Shown in pieces: positions 9,075-17,028 of a stretch of 64,000 nt of DNA. This stretch comes from Leucobacter zeae (GTDB lineage: Bacteria; Actinomycetota; Actinomycetes; Actinomycetales; Microbacteriaceae). Each line of letters begins with the position of its first letter. The first letter of the stretch is position 1. The stretch spans positions 248,001 through 312,000 of the forward strand of contig NZ_QYAB01000003.1 in NCBI RefSeq assembly GCF_016758175.1, in the 5' to 3' direction. The position numbers and the translations under genes are program-made. Under the pieces are notes generated by a model, which was not told the DNA's origin, made no database searches, and saw only the letters and a program-made list of their open reading frames with translations.

Positions 9075-9101
9075 TTTCGCATCGATCGAGATTATGCGAA
9101 A
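9075..9101. promoter_or_regulatory. Perfect LysR-type T-N11-A palindrome
   Basis: TTTCGCAT, eleven bases, then ATGCGAAA: an eight-base perfect inverted repeat whose inner bases are T-N11-A, the established LysR-box geometry. It lies between the 3' end of the LysR gene and the start of the MFS-carbamoylase-amidase operon, which it probably controls. Confidence 0.65.
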
Positions 9102-9153
9102 GGCAAGGAAATTTGCGTGCAGCCGGCTGGAGCCGGCGGCCCGAAACGCCCGC

Positions 9154-10104
9154 TCAGCCGGCGTCGATGCCCTCGCCCGCCCCCGCCCCGCCCGAGACGT
9201 ACAGCCTCCGGCAGACCTCTGCGAACGCTTCGACCCGCTGCGAGGCGTCGCCGATCCGGCGCACGAGGCTCAGCCGGAGCCCGGGCAACCGGTCCGCGAG
9301 CTCGACCGCGACGACCCGGGTGCCGCCGTAGCTGCGGTCGTTGGCGATGCGCTGGTTGAGCAGCGAGACCCCGAATCCCCGTCCGACCAGGCCGCGCACG
9401 GTCTCGTAGCCGCGCACCCGGAAGCGCACGTCGGCCTCCACCCCCACCGAGCGGAACAGGCCGAGGTAGTAGGAGGCGGTGTGCGGCAGATCGAGCAGGA
9501 TCAGCGGATCCGCGGCGAATCGCCGCAGCTCGACCGGCCCAGGAGCCCCCGCGAGCGGGTGCTCCGGAGGCACGATCGCGTGCGGCAGGAGCGTCTCCAG
9601 CGTCTCGATCTCGAGCTGTTCGAACGGCGCCATGTCGTAGGCGACCGCGACGTCGATCTCCTGGTCCTCGAGCATGCGCACCAGCTCGTCGTGATCGGCC
9701 TCGACCAGTTCGAGCGCGATCTGCGGGTGCCGACGCGCGAACGCGTGCACGATGGTCGGTGCGCGGAAGGGCGCCATGGGCGAGTACATGCCCACGCGCA
9801 GCGTGCCGATGAGCGCGCCCTCGAAGCTGCCGATCCGCTCCGACATGCTCTCCGCGTGCGAGAGGAGCGCGACCGCGTCGAGGTGGAACTGGCGCCCTGC
9901 GGCGGTCAGGCGGATGCCCTTCCGGGGCACGCGCTCGAACAGGGTGACCCCGAGATCCCGCTCGAGCAGCGTGATCGCGGCCGAGAGCGCCGGCTGCGAG
10001 ACGTGGAGGCGCTTCGCCGCCTCCGTCATGCTTCCGGAGCGCGCGGCCTCGGTGAAGTAGCGCAGCTGGGTCAGCGTGAACTGCGCGGGAGACGACGGGG
10101 TCAC
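9154..10104 (-). CDS. LysR-family transcriptional regulator
   Basis: A 316-aa LysR regulator. The N-terminal winged helix-turn-helix (about residues 9-68) reads FTLTQLRYFTEAARSGSM then AAKRLHVSQPALSAAI and LFERVPRKG. An effector-binding domain of two Rossmann-like lobes follows (about 95-300). The start is the GTG at 10104 with GAGGGGC nine bases ahead. It is on the same strand and immediately upstream of the MFS-carbamoylase-amidase operon, separated by 278 non-coding bases that hold the T-N11-A palindrome, so it is the natural regulator of that operon. The inducer is probably a pathway substrate (inference). Confidence 0.9.
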   Translation of the reverse strand: MTPSSPAQFTLTQLRYFTEAARSGSMTEAAKRLHVSQPALSAAITLLERDLGVTLFERVPRKGIRLTAAGRQFHLDAVALLSHAESMSERIGSFEGALIGTLRVGMYSPMAPFRAPTIVHAFARRHPQIALELVEADHDELVRMLEDQEIDVAVAYDMAPFEQLEIETLETLLPHAIVPPEHPLAGAPGPVELRRFAADPLILLDLPHTASYYLGLFRSVGVEADVRFRVRGYETVRGLVGRGFGVSLLNQRIANDRSYGGTRVVAVELADRLPGLRLSLVRRIGDASQRVEAFAEVCRRLYVSGGAGAGEGIDAG

Positions 10105-10194
10105 CCGGCCGCCCCCTCACGATGCGTCGCCATCTCGGATGCTCCTCCCGCCGATGCCGGCTCCCTGCACTCTACCGCCGCGTGCGGAGCTCGG

Positions 10195-10851
10195 TCAGGC
10201 CGCGCCGCTCCCCCACAGCCCCTGGTAGGGGTGCCCGAGCCCGATCACGAGGCGTCGCAGCGCCGGGAGCGACAGCCCGATCACGCAGCTCGGGGCCCCC
10301 TCGATGCGCTCGATGAACGCGCCCGCGAGCCCGTCGATCGCGAACCCGCCGGCGAGCTCGAGCGGCTCCCCCGTGGCGACGTAGGCGGCGAGCTCGTCGT
10401 CGCCGAGGTCGGCGGCGAGGGTGACCCGCGCCGTATCGACCGAGCCGGCGGCGCCGCGCACCTCGCCGCCGGTGCAATCGACGAGCCAGTGGCCCGAGTG
10501 CAGCACCCCCGTGCGGCCGCGATGCCGCTTCGAGCGCTCGAGGGCGACCTCGGGCAGGTGCGGCTTGCCGAGGATCTCGCCGTCGAGCAGGAACATCGAG
10601 TCGCCGCCGAGCACGAGCCCGTCGATCTCGCCCGTCCCCCCTGGCCCGTGCCTGCGCACGACGTCCTCGGCCTTCAGCCGCCCGAGGTACTCGGTGAGCT
10701 CGGGAGCCGTGAGCGCGCGACCGATCTCGGTTTCGCGTGCGGCGACTTCGGCCTCCTCGTCGACCTCGGGCGAGAAGCAGATCGGCTCGATCCCCGCTCC
10801 TCGGAGCACGGACAGGCGGGCGGGCGACGTCGAGGCAAGGAACAGGCGCAT
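10195..10851 (-). CDS. maf: Maf-family nucleotide pyrophosphatase
   Basis: A 218-aa house-cleaning nucleoside triphosphate pyrophosphatase that cleaves dTTP/UTP or modified nucleotides to the monophosphate. Family signatures are complete: LASTSPARL at the N-terminus, LGGDSMFLLDGEILGKP with the catalytic aspartate, and the C-terminal GEPLELAGGFAIDGLAGAFIERIEG-type region split across residues about 160-185, ending SCVIGLSLP. No ribosome site precedes the ATG at 10851. Instead TATGCT stands six bases before it, so the mRNA is probably leaderless. A slightly acidic insertion around residues 30-60 is longer than in many homologues. Confidence 0.9.
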   Translation of the reverse strand: MRLFLASTSPARLSVLRGAGIEPICFSPEVDEEAEVAARETEIGRALTAPELTEYLGRLKAEDVVRRHGPGGTGEIDGLVLGGDSMFLLDGEILGKPHLPEVALERSKRHRGRTGVLHSGHWLVDCTGGEVRGAAGSVDTARVTLAADLGDDELAAYVATGEPLELAGGFAIDGLAGAFIERIEGAPSCVIGLSLPALRRLVIGLGHPYQGLWGSGAA

Positions 10852-10857
10852 GCGCCC

Positions 10858-10863
10858 AGCATA
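10858..10863 (-). promoter_or_regulatory. Leaderless -10 box of maf
   Basis: TATGCT on the minus strand, six bases before the maf ATG, with no Shine-Dalgarno sequence between. Confidence 0.5.
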
Positions 10864-10893
10864 TGGCGTCGCCGTCGGGCGGGCCGCCGCCGC

Positions 10894-11628
10894 CTACGGC
10901 GTGCGCCGGCGCAGGGTGAGCGCTGCGAGCCCGAGCGCGACGACGGTGACCGTGCCGATCACGAGCAGCGGGCGCCCGAGATCCCAACCAGCATCGCCGG
11001 CCGTCACCGCGTTCACGGCGTCGATCGCGTAGCTGAGGGGCAGCCAGTCCGAGATCGCCTCGAGCGCCTCGGGCATCGCGTCGCGCGGCATGAGCAGACC
11101 GCCGAGCAGGATCTGCGGGAACACGACCGCCGGCATGAACTGCACGGCCTGGAACTCGGTGCGTGCGAAGGCGCTCGCGAGCAGGCCGAGACCGGTACCG
11201 AGCAGGGCGTCGACGACGGCGACCGCGCCGAGCTGCCACACCGGACCGTCGACCGACAGCCCGCAGACCACCACGGCGAACCACACCGTGACGAGCGCCT
11301 GCGCCATCGCGACGAGCCCGAACGCCAGCGCGTACCCGACGATGAAGTCGCCCTTGCCGAGCGGGGTCGTGAGCAGCCGCTCGAGCGTGCCCGAGCGCCG
11401 CTCGCGCAGCGTCGTCACCGACGTGACGATGAACATCAGGATGAACGGGAAGAGCGCGAGGATCGGCCCGCCGAAGCGGTCGAACGCGCCGTCCTGGTCG
11501 CTGAGCAGCCACGAGAAGAGCCCGACGAGCAGGCTGGGGGCGACGAGCAGCAGGGCGACCGAGCGCGGGTCGTGCGCGAGCTGTCGCAGCACGCGCCCCG
11601 CCGTCGCGAGCGTCCGTACCGGATTCAT
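10894..11628 (-). CDS. ABC-2 type exporter permease
   Basis: A 244-aa integral membrane protein of the ABC-2 type with six predicted helices. Helices begin at about residues 25, 55, 105, 130, 170 and 220. The conserved RERRSGTLERLLTTPLGKGDF segment before the third helix and the LPLSYAIDAV motif near the end are diagnostic. The ATG at 11628 overlaps the ATPase stop as ATGA, giving a coupled two-gene exporter preceded by a TetR regulator. Such systems export drugs or lipids; the cargo is not readable. The much longer frame reaching 12264 is an artefact lying over the ATPase gene. Confidence 0.88.
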   Translation of the reverse strand: MNPVRTLATAGRVLRQLAHDPRSVALLLVAPSLLVGLFSWLLSDQDGAFDRFGGPILALFPFILMFIVTSVTTLRERRSGTLERLLTTPLGKGDFIVGYALAFGLVAMAQALVTVWFAVVVCGLSVDGPVWQLGAVAVVDALLGTGLGLLASAFARTEFQAVQFMPAVVFPQILLGGLLMPRDAMPEALEAISDWLPLSYAIDAVNAVTAGDAGWDLGRPLLVIGTVTVVALGLAALTLRRRTP

Positions 11629-12389
11629 GATCCCGCTCCGTCCCCGCCGTGCCTGCCGTGCGCCCCGCCGCGGAGCCCGCCGGAGGCGATGACCGCGAGG
11701 AACGCCGATTCCGGATCCGGCGCCCCCGTCGCGTCGAGCAGCTCCTGCGGCGTCGTGTCGGCGACGAGCGCCCCCTCGCGCAGCAGCACCAGTCGATCGC
11801 ACCGGAGCGCCTCGTCCATCACGTGGCTGCTCACCAGCAGTGCGGCGCCGTCGCGCGCGAGCCGCCCGAACAACTCCCAGAGCTCCGCGCGGAGCACGGG
11901 ATCGAGGCCGACCGTCGGCTCGTCGAGCACGATGAGCTCGGGCTCCCCGAGCAGCGCGGCGGCCAGCGACACGCGGCCGCGCTGGCCTCCGCTCAGACGG
12001 TCGACCCGCTGCCCCGCGGCGGAGCTGAGGCCGACGAGCTCGATGACGCGGTCCGCGTCCGCCCGCGGGACCCCCAGCACGCGCGCGAAATAGCGGAGGT
12101 TCTGCGCGACCGTCAGGTCGTCGTAGACGGATGCCGCCTGCGTCGCGTACGAGACGCGGCGCCTGAGCGCGGGCGATCCAGCGGGCAGCCCGAGCACGGT
12201 CGCCTCGCCGGACACCCCGGCCTGGGCGCCCACGATGGCGCGCAGCAGCGTGGTCTTCCCGCACCCCGAGGGTCCGAGCACCCCCGTGATGCTGCCTGCG
12301 GCGACGTCGAGGTCGAGCCGCGAGAACACGTCGCGGCGTCCGCGCCTCACGGAGAGGCCGCGGATGCGGACGGCGTCCATATTCATCAT
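11625..12389 (-). CDS. ABC exporter ATP-binding protein
   Basis: A 254-aa ATPase that energises the ABC-2 permease encoded next. Walker A is GPSGCGKTTLL (about residues 39-49), the Q-loop is YATQA, the signature is RLSGGQRGRVSL, Walker B is LIVLDEPTVGLDP and the switch histidine is in SSHVMDEA. A Gly/His-rich tail of about 20 residues follows. Three ATGs at 12389, 12386 and 12380 are possible. Spacing to the TetR gene is 208 bases and contains a long perfect hairpin, so the exporter may have its own promoter at the AT-richer ATGAAATGAATTTA stretch next to the start. Confidence 0.9.
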   Translation of the reverse strand: MMNMDAVRIRGLSVRRGRRDVFSRLDLDVAAGSITGVLGPSGCGKTTLLRAIVGAQAGVSGEATVLGLPAGSPALRRRVSYATQAASVYDDLTVAQNLRYFARVLGVPRADADRVIELVGLSSAAGQRVDRLSGGQRGRVSLAAALLGEPELIVLDEPTVGLDPVLRAELWELFGRLARDGAALLVSSHVMDEALRCDRLVLLREGALVADTTPQELLDATGAPDPESAFLAVIASGGLRGGAHGRHGGDGAGS

Positions 12390-12462
12390 GAAATGAATTT
12401 ACGTCCGGGCGCGCCGGCTGTCAACGCCCGGACAGTCTCGCACTCGGCGCGATCGCTCGTGA

Positions 12463-12519
12463 ATCCGCCCGACTTCGTCCGACTTCGGAGACGCTGAAGT
12501 CGGACGAAGTCGGGCGGAT
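12463..12519. terminator. 24-bp perfect stem-loop between TetR and exporter genes
   Basis: Arms at 12463-12486 and 12496-12519 are perfect complements of 24 bases with a nine-base loop. Each arm contains a near-duplicate of CGACTTCGTC. It lies downstream of the tetR stop and upstream of the exporter. No T tract follows, so it may act as terminator, mRNA stabiliser or repeat element. Its right end, CGGATCCTCG, recurs at the palindrome near 57.2 kb. Confidence 0.6.
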
Positions 12520-12597
12520 CCTCGTTCGCGTCGGCGCGCAGGGCGCGGGGCGGCGCGCAGGGCGCGGGGCGGGGCGGGGGGCGCCGACGGAGCACCG

Positions 12598-13185
12598 TCA
12601 GTCGAAGAGGTAGCGCTGGATCGTCGGGCCCACGCGACCCACGAGGTCGTCGATCGACGCTCCGGCGATCGGCTGCACGCCGAGCACATAGCGGATCATG
12701 AGCATGCCCGCGATCTGGGACGCGACGAGGTCGGCGCGCAGCTCGGCGTCCGGGACGTCCAGGCGGCCGGCGACGCGCGGGAGGAGCTCGCGCGACAGGA
12801 AGCCGACGATGAGCGGCGTGCCGACCTTTCCGCCGACGGCCGTGCGCAGCAGCATGACGCCGCGCCGCCGCACGCGATCGTCCTCGAACGCCTCGAGCAC
12901 GTAGCGCACGATGCGTGCGCCGACCTCCTCGCGCGGACCGCTCAGGATCATCGGCACGACGACATCGGGTCGCAGCGGCACGTTCGCCGCCTCGGCGAAC
13001 AGATCGGCCTTCGTGCCGAAGTAGTGGTGCACGAGCGCGGAGTCGACGCCAGCCCGGCCCGCGATCTCGCGGATCGTCGTGCCCTCGTACCCGTGCTCGC
13101 CGAAGACGTCCACCGCGGCCGCGAGGATGCGCGAGCGCGAGTCGGATCCGCCCTTCGGCCTCCCTCGTCCCCTCGGCTTCGACAT
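12598..13185 (-). CDS. TetR-family transcriptional repressor
   Basis: A 195-aa TetR/AcrR regulator. The DNA-binding half is clear: SRILAAAVDVFGEHGYEGT then IREIAGRAGVDSALVHHYFG (residues about 17-58). The ligand-binding half (60-195) resembles TetR_C domains of exporter regulators, with GVMLLRTAV and IAGMLMIRYVLGV. An unusually basic N-terminus, KPRGRGRPKGG, is an AT-hook-like extension seen in many actinobacterial members. It lies upstream of the ABC exporter on the same strand and probably represses it. The ATG at 13185 has no ribosome site but TAGGGT six bases ahead. Confidence 0.9.
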   Translation of the reverse strand: MSKPRGRGRPKGGSDSRSRILAAAVDVFGEHGYEGTTIREIAGRAGVDSALVHHYFGTKADLFAEAANVPLRPDVVVPMILSGPREEVGARIVRYVLEAFEDDRVRRRGVMLLRTAVGGKVGTPLIVGFLSRELLPRVAGRLDVPDAELRADLVASQIAGMLMIRYVLGVQPIAGASIDDLVGRVGPTIQRYLFD

Positions 13186-13191
13186 GTGATC

Positions 13192-13197
13192 ACCCTA
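13192..13197 (-). promoter_or_regulatory. Leaderless -10 box of tetR
   Basis: TAGGGT on the minus strand, followed by six bases and the tetR ATG. Confidence 0.5.
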
Positions 13198-13273
13198 CCG
13201 AGGCGACCCTGCCGCGGGATCCGATCCCGCGAACCGATCCCGCGAACCCGCCCGCAGTGGGAGAATGGACCCC

Positions 13274-14650
13274 ATGTCTGCACAGCGCCCCACCACCCCT
13301 CTCGAGATCGGCGAATCGATCGAGCTCGAGGTCACCGGCATCGCCCACGGCGGAGTCAGCGTCGCACGCCACGACGGCCGCGTCGTCTTCGTCGCCGACG
13401 CGATCCCGGGCGAGCGCGTGCTGGCGCGCGTCACCGACGCCAAGAAGAAGTCGTTCGCGCGCGCGGCCGTCGTCGAGGTGCTCGATGCGTCGGAGGATCG
13501 CCGCGCGCACGTGTGGGCCGAGGCGTCGGTCGACCGGGCCCCCGAGGATCGCGCCGGAGGCGCCGAGTTCGGCCACATCGCGCTCGAGCGCCAGCGCGCG
13601 CTGAAGGCCGAGGTGCTCGTCGACGCCATGGATCGCTTCGGCGACGTGGAGCTCGCCGCCGAGGACGAGAGCGAGTTCGCCGAGATGCTCGCCGAGCTCG
13701 TCGAGCCGACCCCCGGCGACGACGAGTGGGCGGACGACGCCGACGGCGCCGACCTCGACGCCTCCGACGCGCGCCCGGCCGGCCTCGGCTACCGCTCGCG
13801 CGTCCGCCTGCACGTCGACCCCGAGACGGGCGCCGTGGGCCCCTACGCCGCGCGCAGCCGCCGGGTCATCCCCGTCGAGTCGCTGCCGCTCGCCTCGGCG
13901 GCGATCAACCAGATCGCACCGTTGCGCGACGCGATGCCCGACGTGACCTCGATCGACCTCATCGATCCCGCCGCGGACGACCCCCGCATGCTCCTCACCC
14001 TCGCAGGCGACAAGAACCGCAAGCGCTCCGGCGAGAACGACGTCGTGCGCGAGCTGGTCGAGGATCGCGGCTTCCTCGTGCGCGCCGGAGGATTCTGGCA
14101 GGTCCACCGCGAAGCCCCGGTCGTGCTCTTCGAAGCCGTGCGCGATGCGATCGCGGGGCTCATCGAGGACGACGCCTTCGATCCCGGCGCCGCGAACCTC
14201 GACCTCTACGGCGGGGTCGGGCTGCTCGCCGCCGCGATGGCCGAGGCAGCCGGGCCCTCCGTCAAGGTCACGACCGTCGAGGCCGACGAGGGGGCGACCG
14301 ACGACGCGGCCGAGAACCTGTCCGAGCTCGTGGGCGCGCTCGCGGTGACCGCGCGCGTGGATCGGCATCTCGCGGACCTGCTGCAGGGCTCCGCCCCGGT
14401 TCGGGATCGTCTCCGCCGCGGCACGGTCGTGCTGGACCCGCCCCGTTCGGGTGCGGGCGGGGACGTGACGCGCCAGCTCGTCGAGCTCTCGCCGCAGAAC
14501 CTCGTCTACGTCGCCTGCGACCCCGTCGCACTCGCCCGCGACACGAAGACGCTGCGCGAGTCGGGCTACGACCTCACCGAGCTGCGCGCGTTCGACATCT
14601 TCCCGCACACCCACCACTTCGAGACCCTGGCGGTCTTCCAGCGGGCGTAG
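13274..14650 (+). CDS. TrmA/RumA-like RNA (uracil-5-)-methyltransferase
   Basis: A 458-aa SAM-dependent methyltransferase forming 5-methyluridine in rRNA or tRNA. An N-terminal TRAM domain (about 8-65) includes TGIAHGGVSVARHDGRVVFV. The Rossmann methyltransferase half has LDLYGGVGLLAAAMAEAAG, the DPPRSGAGG loop and the catalytic cysteine in VYVACDPVALARD. RlmD-type enzymes carry four cysteines for a 4Fe-4S cluster between TRAM and the central domain; none is present here, and an acidic insert (about 135-165) stands in the central region. The ATG at 13274 is preferred for the GGGAG nine bases before it; an ATG at 13265 is also in frame. Confidence 0.85.
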   Translation: MSAQRPTTPLEIGESIELEVTGIAHGGVSVARHDGRVVFVADAIPGERVLARVTDAKKKSFARAAVVEVLDASEDRRAHVWAEASVDRAPEDRAGGAEFGHIALERQRALKAEVLVDAMDRFGDVELAAEDESEFAEMLAELVEPTPGDDEWADDADGADLDASDARPAGLGYRSRVRLHVDPETGAVGPYAARSRRVIPVESLPLASAAINQIAPLRDAMPDVTSIDLIDPAADDPRMLLTLAGDKNRKRSGENDVVRELVEDRGFLVRAGGFWQVHREAPVVLFEAVRDAIAGLIEDDAFDPGAANLDLYGGVGLLAAAMAEAAGPSVKVTTVEADEGATDDAAENLSELVGALAVTARVDRHLADLLQGSAPVRDRLRRGTVVLDPPRSGAGGDVTRQLVELSPQNLVYVACDPVALARDTKTLRESGYDLTELRAFDIFPHTHHFETLAVFQRA

Positions 14651-14674
14651 GGCGCAGGGCGCAGCGTCCCGGCG

Positions 14675-15061
14675 CTACGGCGCGGCGACGCGCACGACGC
14701 CGCGCATCTCGGGGTGCACCGAGCAGATGTAGTCGAAATCGGCTGCCTCGGGGAAGCGGTGCGTGTACTCGCCCTCCCGCATCAGCTCGCTCACGAAGCT
14801 GCGGTCGTTCGCCACGACGTCGTGCTCGGCCGTCCCCTCGAACACCCAGCGCACCGCCTGGTCGGGGGTGATCCGCACCTCGGCGGGCTCGAACGCGTTG
14901 TCGACGACGCGCACCGTGACGGCGGCCTTCACACCCGCGTCGGAGGGCACCGGTTCCGGCTTCCCCTGCGCGCAGGCGGCGAGGGCGCCGACGGCGGCGA
15001 GCCCGAGCGCGCCGGCGACCCCGGTGATCGCTCGGCGCCGCGACACCGCAGCGCCGGTCAT
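14675..15061 (-). CDS. Cupredoxin-like (plastocyanin) lipoprotein
   Basis: A 128-aa exported blue-copper-type protein. The signal peptide has a twin-arginine start (SRRRAI) and a lipobox LAAC at Cys30. The mature domain (about 44-128) is a cupredoxin fold with the complete type 1 copper set: His80 in AEHDVV and Cys113, His116, Met119 in YICSVHPEMRG. It would act as a membrane-tethered one-electron carrier. Its ATG overlaps the stop of the flavoprotein reductase gene as ATGA, so the two are co-translated. The frame extending to 15244 runs over that gene and lacks a signal peptide, so it was rejected. Confidence 0.87.
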   Translation of the reverse strand: MTGAAVSRRRAITGVAGALGLAAVGALAACAQGKPEPVPSDAGVKAAVTVRVVDNAFEPAEVRITPDQAVRWVFEGTAEHDVVANDRSFVSELMREGEYTHRFPEAADFDYICSVHPEMRGVVRVAAP

Positions 15062-16491
15062 GCCCGGTGCATCGCCCGGGCGGCGTCGGTGATCGCGCCC
15101 GTCATCGACGGATAGACCGCGAACGCCGAGGCGACCTGGTCGACCGTGAGCCGGTGCTCGACCGCGAGCGCGAGCGAGAAGATCAGCTCGCTCGCCCGGT
15201 GCGCCACGATGACCCCGCCGATCACGGTGCCCGACGCCTTCCACGCGAAGAGCTTCACGAACCCGTCGGTGAACCCGATCATCTTCGCGCGCGGGTTGAC
15301 GCTGAGCGGGATCGTGTGGCTGACGTGCTGCGCGAGGTCCGAGGCCTCGGCGAGGGTCCGCTCGTTCCAGCCGACGGTCGCGATCTCGGGGTAGGTGAAC
15401 ACGTTCGACGACACGTTGCGCAGGTCGATGGGGCGCACGAAGTCGCCGAGCGCGTGCATGATCGCGGTGCGGCCCTGCATCGATGCGACCGATGCGAGCG
15501 GGAAGAAGTCGGTGCAGTCTCCCGCCGCGTAGATCGACGGCACGTTCGTGCGCGCGACCTTGTTCACGCGGATGTGCCCGCTGTCGGTCAGCCCGACGCC
15601 CGCTTCCGCGAGGCCGAGGCCGGCGGTGTTCGGGATCGATCCGACGGCCATGAGGCAGTGGGAACCCTCGACGGTGCGCCCGTCGGCCAGCGTGACCAGC
15701 ACCCCGTCGTCCGTGCGCACGACCGACTCTGCGCGCGACTTCGACATGACGTGCATGCCGAGGCGCTTGAACTCGCGCTCGATCACGGCCGCGGCATCCG
15801 GATCCTCGCCGGGGAGCACCTGCTCGCGGCTCGACACGAGGGTCACCTCGGCCCCGAGCGTGCGGTAGGCGTTCGCGAACTCCGCGCCGGTGACGCCCGA
15901 TCCAACCACCACGAGGTGCTCGGGGATCGCCGACAGGCTGTAGAGCTGCTTCCAGGTGAGGATCCGCTCGCCGTCTGGCTTCGCGGAGTCGAGCTCGCGC
16001 GGGCTCGAGCCGACCGATACGACGATCGTGTCGGCTTCGATCCGGTCGAAATCGGTGCCGCCCGTCGCGGTCGAGACGAGCACCGCGGATGCCCCGTCGA
16101 GGCGGCCCTCGCCCTGGACGACCCGCACGCCGGCGTCCTCGAGGCTGCGGAGCATGTCGACCGACTGCGCGCCCGCCATCGCGAGCAGTCGCTTGTTCAC
16201 GGCCGCGAGGTTGACGGCGATCTCGGGGCGCACGGGCTTGCCGTGGTCCCCGGGCACGAACGCCTGCACGCCGAGGCGCCCCGCGTCGCGCACGGCCTGG
16301 ACACCGCCAGCGGTGGCGATGAGGCTCTTCGACGGCACGACGTCGGTGAGCACCGCGGCACCGCCCACTCCGGCGCGCTCGATCAGCGTGACGTCGGCGC
16401 CCAGCTGAGCACCCGCGAGCGCCGCCTCGTACCCTCCGGGGCCGCCCCCGAGGATCGCGATCCGATGCTTCCGTTCATTCGCTTTCGGCAT
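15058..16491 (-). CDS. NAD(P)H-quinone dehydrogenase-like flavoprotein (LpdA/Rv3303c type)
   Basis: A 477-aa member of the flavoprotein disulfide reductase family. FAD binding is at IAILGGGPGGYEAALAGAQLG (about residues 10-30), NAD(P) binding at VVGSGVTGAEFANAYRTLG, and the second FAD motif at AAGDCTDFF. The redox cysteines of lipoamide dehydrogenase are missing: the region reads GGAAVLTDVVPSKS, as in mycobacterial LpdA, which reduces quinones rather than disulfides. The C-terminal dimerisation domain is complete. It is coupled to a cupredoxin lipoprotein. TAGACT sits seven bases before the ATG, so translation is probably leaderless. Confidence 0.88.
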   Translation of the reverse strand: MPKANERKHRIAILGGGPGGYEAALAGAQLGADVTLIERAGVGGAAVLTDVVPSKSLIATAGGVQAVRDAGRLGVQAFVPGDHGKPVRPEIAVNLAAVNKRLLAMAGAQSVDMLRSLEDAGVRVVQGEGRLDGASAVLVSTATGGTDFDRIEADTIVVSVGSSPRELDSAKPDGERILTWKQLYSLSAIPEHLVVVGSGVTGAEFANAYRTLGAEVTLVSSREQVLPGEDPDAAAVIEREFKRLGMHVMSKSRAESVVRTDDGVLVTLADGRTVEGSHCLMAVGSIPNTAGLGLAEAGVGLTDSGHIRVNKVARTNVPSIYAAGDCTDFFPLASVASMQGRTAIMHALGDFVRPIDLRNVSSNVFTYPEIATVGWNERTLAEASDLAQHVSHTIPLSVNPRAKMIGFTDGFVKLFAWKASGTVIGGVIVAHRASELIFSLALAVEHRLTVDQVASAFAVYPSMTGAITDAARAMHRA

Positions 16492-16498
16492 GCCCCTC

Positions 16499-16504
16499 AG
16501 TCTA
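16499..16504 (-). promoter_or_regulatory. Leaderless -10 box of the flavoprotein-cupredoxin operon
   Basis: TAGACT on the minus strand, seven bases before the ATG at 16491. Confidence 0.5.
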
Positions 16505-16529
16505 CGGCGATTCGGGGACGCGGACGGCG

Positions 16530-17024
16530 TCAGGCGAGGGGGGAGTTCGGGCGACCGAGCTCGCGCACCACGGCGCAGTCGGTCTGAGCGCATCCCGGCC
16601 AGCGCTTCGCGAGGCGCCGGTCAACGGCGTCCCACAGCTCCGACATCGTCCGGCAGGGATCCGAGCTGGTCCAGAGGTCGAAGTTGCGCACGATCTGGCT
16701 CTCGGCCCAGAGCCACTCCTCGAGCCACGCGTGCACGGCCCGGGCGAGCGAGACCCCGGACGCCGCGGGATCGCGCCGCAGCCAGGTCACCGAGACGCCC
16801 GCCGGCGCGGGGAGCGGCACCGCGGCCGCCATCTCCTCCGCCGACGCCTCGACGAAGACCTTGCCGTACGCGTCTTCCGGCAGGGCGCGCAGCCACTCGG
16901 AGATCTCGTCGACCTCCGCGGCGCGACCGGCCGCCAGCACGCAGTCGATGCCCGCGGGGGTCGCGACGGAGACCCCGTCTCCGAAGCCGAACGCTCCGGT
17001 ATCGCCCACGCTGAAATCACTCAC
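16530..17024 (-). CDS. Stand-alone SIP-domain protein (siderophore-interacting protein C-domain-like)
   Basis: A 164-aa protein resembling only the C-terminal NAD(P)H-binding half of siderophore-interacting ferric reductases: DCVLAAGRAAEVDEISEWL, a FVEASAEEM strand, VTWLRRDPA and the WLWAESQIVRNFDL helix. The N-terminal FAD-binding half is absent, so by itself it should not reduce ferric siderophore; it may bind nucleotide or work with a partner. The start is GTG 17024 with no ribosome site. TAAACT six bases ahead overlaps a palindromic iron-box-like sequence, which supports an iron-linked role. Assignment to the SIP family is by pattern and moderately sure. Confidence 0.7.
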   Translation of the reverse strand: MSDFSVGDTGAFGFGDGVSVATPAGIDCVLAAGRAAEVDEISEWLRALPEDAYGKVFVEASAEEMAAAVPLPAPAGVSVTWLRRDPAASGVSLARAVHAWLEEWLWAESQIVRNFDLWTSSDPCRTMSELWDAVDRRLAKRWPGCAQTDCAVVRELGRPNSPLA

Positions 17025-17028
17025 CCCG

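Noticed and set aside
8861-9331. 156-aa plus-strand frame upstream of the MFS operon
   Set aside because: Low-complexity composition; it crosses the LysR palindrome and the end of lysR.
10894-12264. 456-aa fused start for the ABC-2 permease
   Set aside because: The first 200 or so residues are an Arg-rich shadow of the ATPase gene; the ATGA overlap at 11628 gives a normal permease.
14675-15244. 189-aa version of the cupredoxin
   Set aside because: The first 61 residues lie over the flavoprotein gene and remove the signal peptide and lipobox from the N-terminus; ATG 15061 restores both.
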